7,258 bases of DNA from Xanthobacteraceae bacterium (GTDB taxonomy: Bacteria > Pseudomonadota > Alphaproteobacteria > Rhizobiales > Xanthobacteraceae): positions 1 through 7,258 of the forward strand of contig JASHRY010000261.1 of the NCBI GenBank assembly GCA_030037105.1, in the 5' to 3' direction. A model generated the notes under the pieces. That model made no database searches, had not been told where the DNA came from, and saw only the letters and a list, made by a program, of their open reading frames with translations. Shown piece after piece: positions 6,183 through 7,258 of this stretch; the stretch's first letter is position 1; every line of letters begins with the position of its first letter. A program made the position numbers and the translations under genes.

Positions 6183-6325
6183 CGCAAAGCGGTTCCCGTC
6201 GGAGCATGTTGCGGGAAAAGCCTGCCCCGAACTTGATCCGAGGTGGGAACCGGCTTTCCGAAAATCATGTCTCACCGAGACGCGGGAACGCAATCCGATT
6301 CAATGTGATCGGATTGCGTTTTAGA
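6183..6325. repeat. Mosaic palindromic intergenic repeat, Rhizobiales type
   Basis: A compound of inverted repeats in the gap between atpI and the next gene. Part one: CGGTTCCC (6190-6197) is repeated inverted as GGGAACCG (6245-6252), and GGAAAAGCC (6214-6222) pairs imperfectly with GGCTTTCC (6252-6259). Part two is the perfect 13-bp hairpin at 6287-6320. The order of motifs (AAAGCGGTT, GGAGCATGTT, GGGAAAAG, GGGAACCGG, TTCCGAAAA, ATCATG, GATTCAAT, then the hairpin) resembles a short dispersed element I recall from Bradyrhizobium and relatives. Relative to that remembered layout, 6221-6243 looks like a 23-nt insert. Membership of a repeat family is recollection, not a search result; the inverted repeats are seen directly. 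Confidence 0.6.
6287..6320. repeat. Perfect 13-bp hairpin upstream of the exported-protein gene
   Basis: AACGCAATCCGAT (6287-6299) and ATCGGATTGCGTT (6308-6320) are exact inverse complements around the 8-nt loop TCAATGTG. On the + strand the stem runs directly into TTTTAG (6319-6324), so it could act as a weak intrinsic terminator for rightward transcripts. It forms the distal part of the intergenic repeat. A TAGAAT at 6322-6327, just right of the stem, could be a -10 for the downstream gene, but no good -35 stands at 17 nt. Confidence 0.75.
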
Positions 6326-6352
6326 ATGCGCGACCGTTTTGACCGGACTGAC

Positions 6353-6358
6353 GAGGAG
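6353..6358 (+). promoter_or_regulatory. Shine-Dalgarno site of the small exported-protein gene
   Basis: GAGGAG lies 6 nt before the ATG at 6365 and decides that start against several in-frame upstream starts, the earliest at 6161, which would run through the intergenic repeat. Confidence 0.8.
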
Positions 6359-6364
6359 ACACCC

Positions 6365-6829
6365 ATGATCGACAAGGCCTTTGCCATCGGCATCATCGGC
6401 TTTTGTTTGATCGCGCCCGCTTCGGCCGACAACGTCACGACCGACAGCGAGGAAGAGCGCTACCTCTTCGACAAGGTGGCGGGCGGGTTCGTGCGGCTCG
6501 ATACGCAGACCGGCGAGGTTGCGTTTTGCAGCCAGCGCAGCGTCGGTTGGGCGTGCCAGGCGGCGCCCGAGGACCGTGCCGCGTTCGAGAACGAAATCGA
6601 ACGCCTGCGCCGCGAAAACGCCGCGCTCAAGAAGGACCTGCTTACGCACGGCCTGCCCTTGCCGACCGGCACGATGCAGGAGCCGCCGGTCGCGGGCGAC
6701 GGCAGTCGTCCGCCGCAAGCGGAACGCCGTTCCGATCTCGACCGCGTGCTCGCCCTGGTCGACCGGGCGTGGCGTCGGCTGGTCGAGGCGATCGCCCGCG
6801 CGGAAAGGCAAATGCTGAAGAAGAGTTGA
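6365..6829 (+). CDS. Small exported coiled-coil protein of unknown function
   Basis: Predicted 154-residue secreted or periplasmic protein; I cannot name a family. Seen in order: a Sec signal peptide (residues 1-21, MIDK followed by a hydrophobic core and the cleavage motif ASA), an acidic stretch (DNVTTDSEEE), a small domain GGFVRLDTQTGEVAFC with Cys55 and Cys64 eight residues apart (possible disulfide in CSQRSVGWAC), a heptad-like coiled coil (about 69-93, with FENEIERLRRENAALKKDLL), a Pro/Gly-rich linker (95-120), and a C-terminal amphipathic basic helix (123-153). The general plan, 'domain plus two cysteines plus short coiled coil', is one I have seen in Rhizobiales hypothetical proteins. 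The start is fixed by a GAGGAG Shine-Dalgarno. It is divergent from the F0 operon and convergent with the VOC gene, so it is probably a single-gene unit; a link to ATP synthase is not indicated. Confidence 0.85.
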   Translation: MIDKAFAIGIIGFCLIAPASADNVTTDSEEERYLFDKVAGGFVRLDTQTGEVAFCSQRSVGWACQAAPEDRAAFENEIERLRRENAALKKDLLTHGLPLPTGTMQEPPVAGDGSRPPQAERRSDLDRVLALVDRAWRRLVEAIARAERQMLKKS

Positions 6830-6922
6830 GCGGCTTGACGAGCCTTCCGATCCATCGGCCGTCCAGCGCGCACCGCGCGACAATTGCGACCGCGACACGG
6901 CGGGAAGCGGGAACCCAACGGA

Positions 6923-7258
6923 TCAGGATTTCCGCAGGCGGCGCTTCGCTCTCGCCGCCGGCTTGCGCTTCGTCTCGGGCGGCGCCCAGACCATGCCTTC
7001 GAGCTTCATGCCGTCCGGGTCGGCAAAATAGACGGCGTAATAATTGCGGCCGTAATATTCACCGGGTGGGTCGAGCACGGTCATTCCGTTCTTTTCCAGA
7101 AAGGCGCCGAGCTCGTCCACGTCCCTGCGGCTCGAAAGCTCGAAGGCATAATGGTGGAAGCCGATGTCACCCTTGCGATACTTGCGCTTTCTGCCTTGCG
7201 AGTCGGCGGCGGCGATCCAGAACAGCGTCTTGCCGTTGCTCCAGCCGGCCATGTCGGC
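6923..7258 (-). CDS. VOC (glyoxalase/bleomycin resistance-type) protein, C-terminal part
   Basis: Partial gene whose 5' end lies beyond the right edge: the frame continues through 7258 (Ala-Asp before the Met at 7252), and the fragment begins where the first beta-alpha-beta module of a VOC protein should end. The Met of MAGWSNGKTLFWI is therefore probably internal. Seen: strand LFWIAA, the module start GFHHYAFEL with a likely metal-ligand histidine (His33/34 counted from that Met), helix RRDVDELGAFLEKNG, GRNYYAVYFADPDGMKLEGMVW with the conserved DPDG and Glu85 as the second-site ligand, then a basic tail (KRKPAARAKRRLRKS). VOC enzymes use a metal for glyoxalase, dioxygenase, epimerase or thiol-transferase chemistry; the reaction cannot be told from this half. 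The 93-nt gap to the convergent neighbour (6830-6922) shows only a minor 5-bp hairpin at 6866-6878 and no U-tract. Confidence 0.85.
   Translation of the reverse strand, partial: ADMAGWSNGKTLFWIAAADSQGRKRKYRKGDIGFHHYAFELSSRRDVDELGAFLEKNGMTVLDPPGEYYGRNYYAVYFADPDGMKLEGMVWAPPETKRKPAARAKRRLRKS

Noticed and set aside
6011..6268. Extended atpI N-terminus
   Set aside because: The extra codons would lie over and upstream of the predicted promoter and through the intergenic repeat, and the translation resembles no AtpI.
6133..6324. 63-codon + strand frame in the atpI upstream gap
   Set aside because: It lies wholly in the promoter and repeat region, has no ribosome site, and the codons follow the repeat sequence.
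6866..6878. GCGCG-CAC-CGCGC hairpin between the convergent exported-protein and VOC genes
   Set aside because: Only 5 bp with a 3-nt loop in GC-rich DNA and no U-tract; such stems are expected by chance here.
1..7258. CRISPR array, tRNA/rRNA genes, transposase or phage genes
   Set aside because: No regularly spaced repeats, cloverleaf-like sequence or mobile-element proteins were seen; nearly all of the window is explained by housekeeping genes.

Overview
The window looks like ordinary chromosomal core sequence from a high-GC alphaproteobacterium, most likely Hyphomicrobiales (the Bradyrhizobium / Rhodoplanes / Pseudolabrys side). The evidence is a stand-alone F0 operon in the order atpI-atpB-atpE-b'-b with no F1 genes attached, the pairing of thrC with an M16 'processing' peptidase and a RimJ-like acetyltransferase, and an intergenic repeat of a type I recall from Rhizobiales genomes. 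Genus-level placement is inference.

Layout. Positions 1-2606 (+) hold a tightly packed run: the C-terminal half of threonine synthase (thrC, cut by the window edge), an M16 zinc peptidase whose ATG overlaps the thrC stop (ATGA), and a GNAT acetyltransferase 12 nt further on. A 122-nt gap with a GC-rich hairpin follows. Next is a predicted lipoprotein (about 2729-3484, +) with a Lys/Pro-rich tail. It converges on the F0 operon, with a perfect 9-bp inverted repeat between them as the likely terminator.

Positions 3503-6010 (-) encode the membrane sector of the F-type ATP synthase, transcribed right to left: atpI (assembly), atpB (a), atpE (c), b' and atpF (b). Together a, the c-ring and the b/b' heterodimer stator form the proton-translocating F0; the F1 genes must lie elsewhere. 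A good sigma-70-type promoter (TTGACT-N17-TATGGT) sits just upstream of atpI. Key residues are visible: c Glu58, a Arg176, and the a-subunit His185/Glu223 pair that replaces E. coli Glu219/His245.

Positions 6011-6364 form the divergent intergenic region. It carries the atp promoter and a mosaic palindromic repeat ending in a perfect 13-bp hairpin. After it come a small exported coiled-coil protein of unknown function (6365-6829, +) and, convergent to it, the 3' part of a VOC-fold (glyoxalase-like) protein running off the right edge.

I found no convincing novel system, CRISPR array, prophage, transposase or RNA gene. The parts most worth a second look are the nested intergenic repeat, the small coiled-coil exported protein and the lipoprotein.
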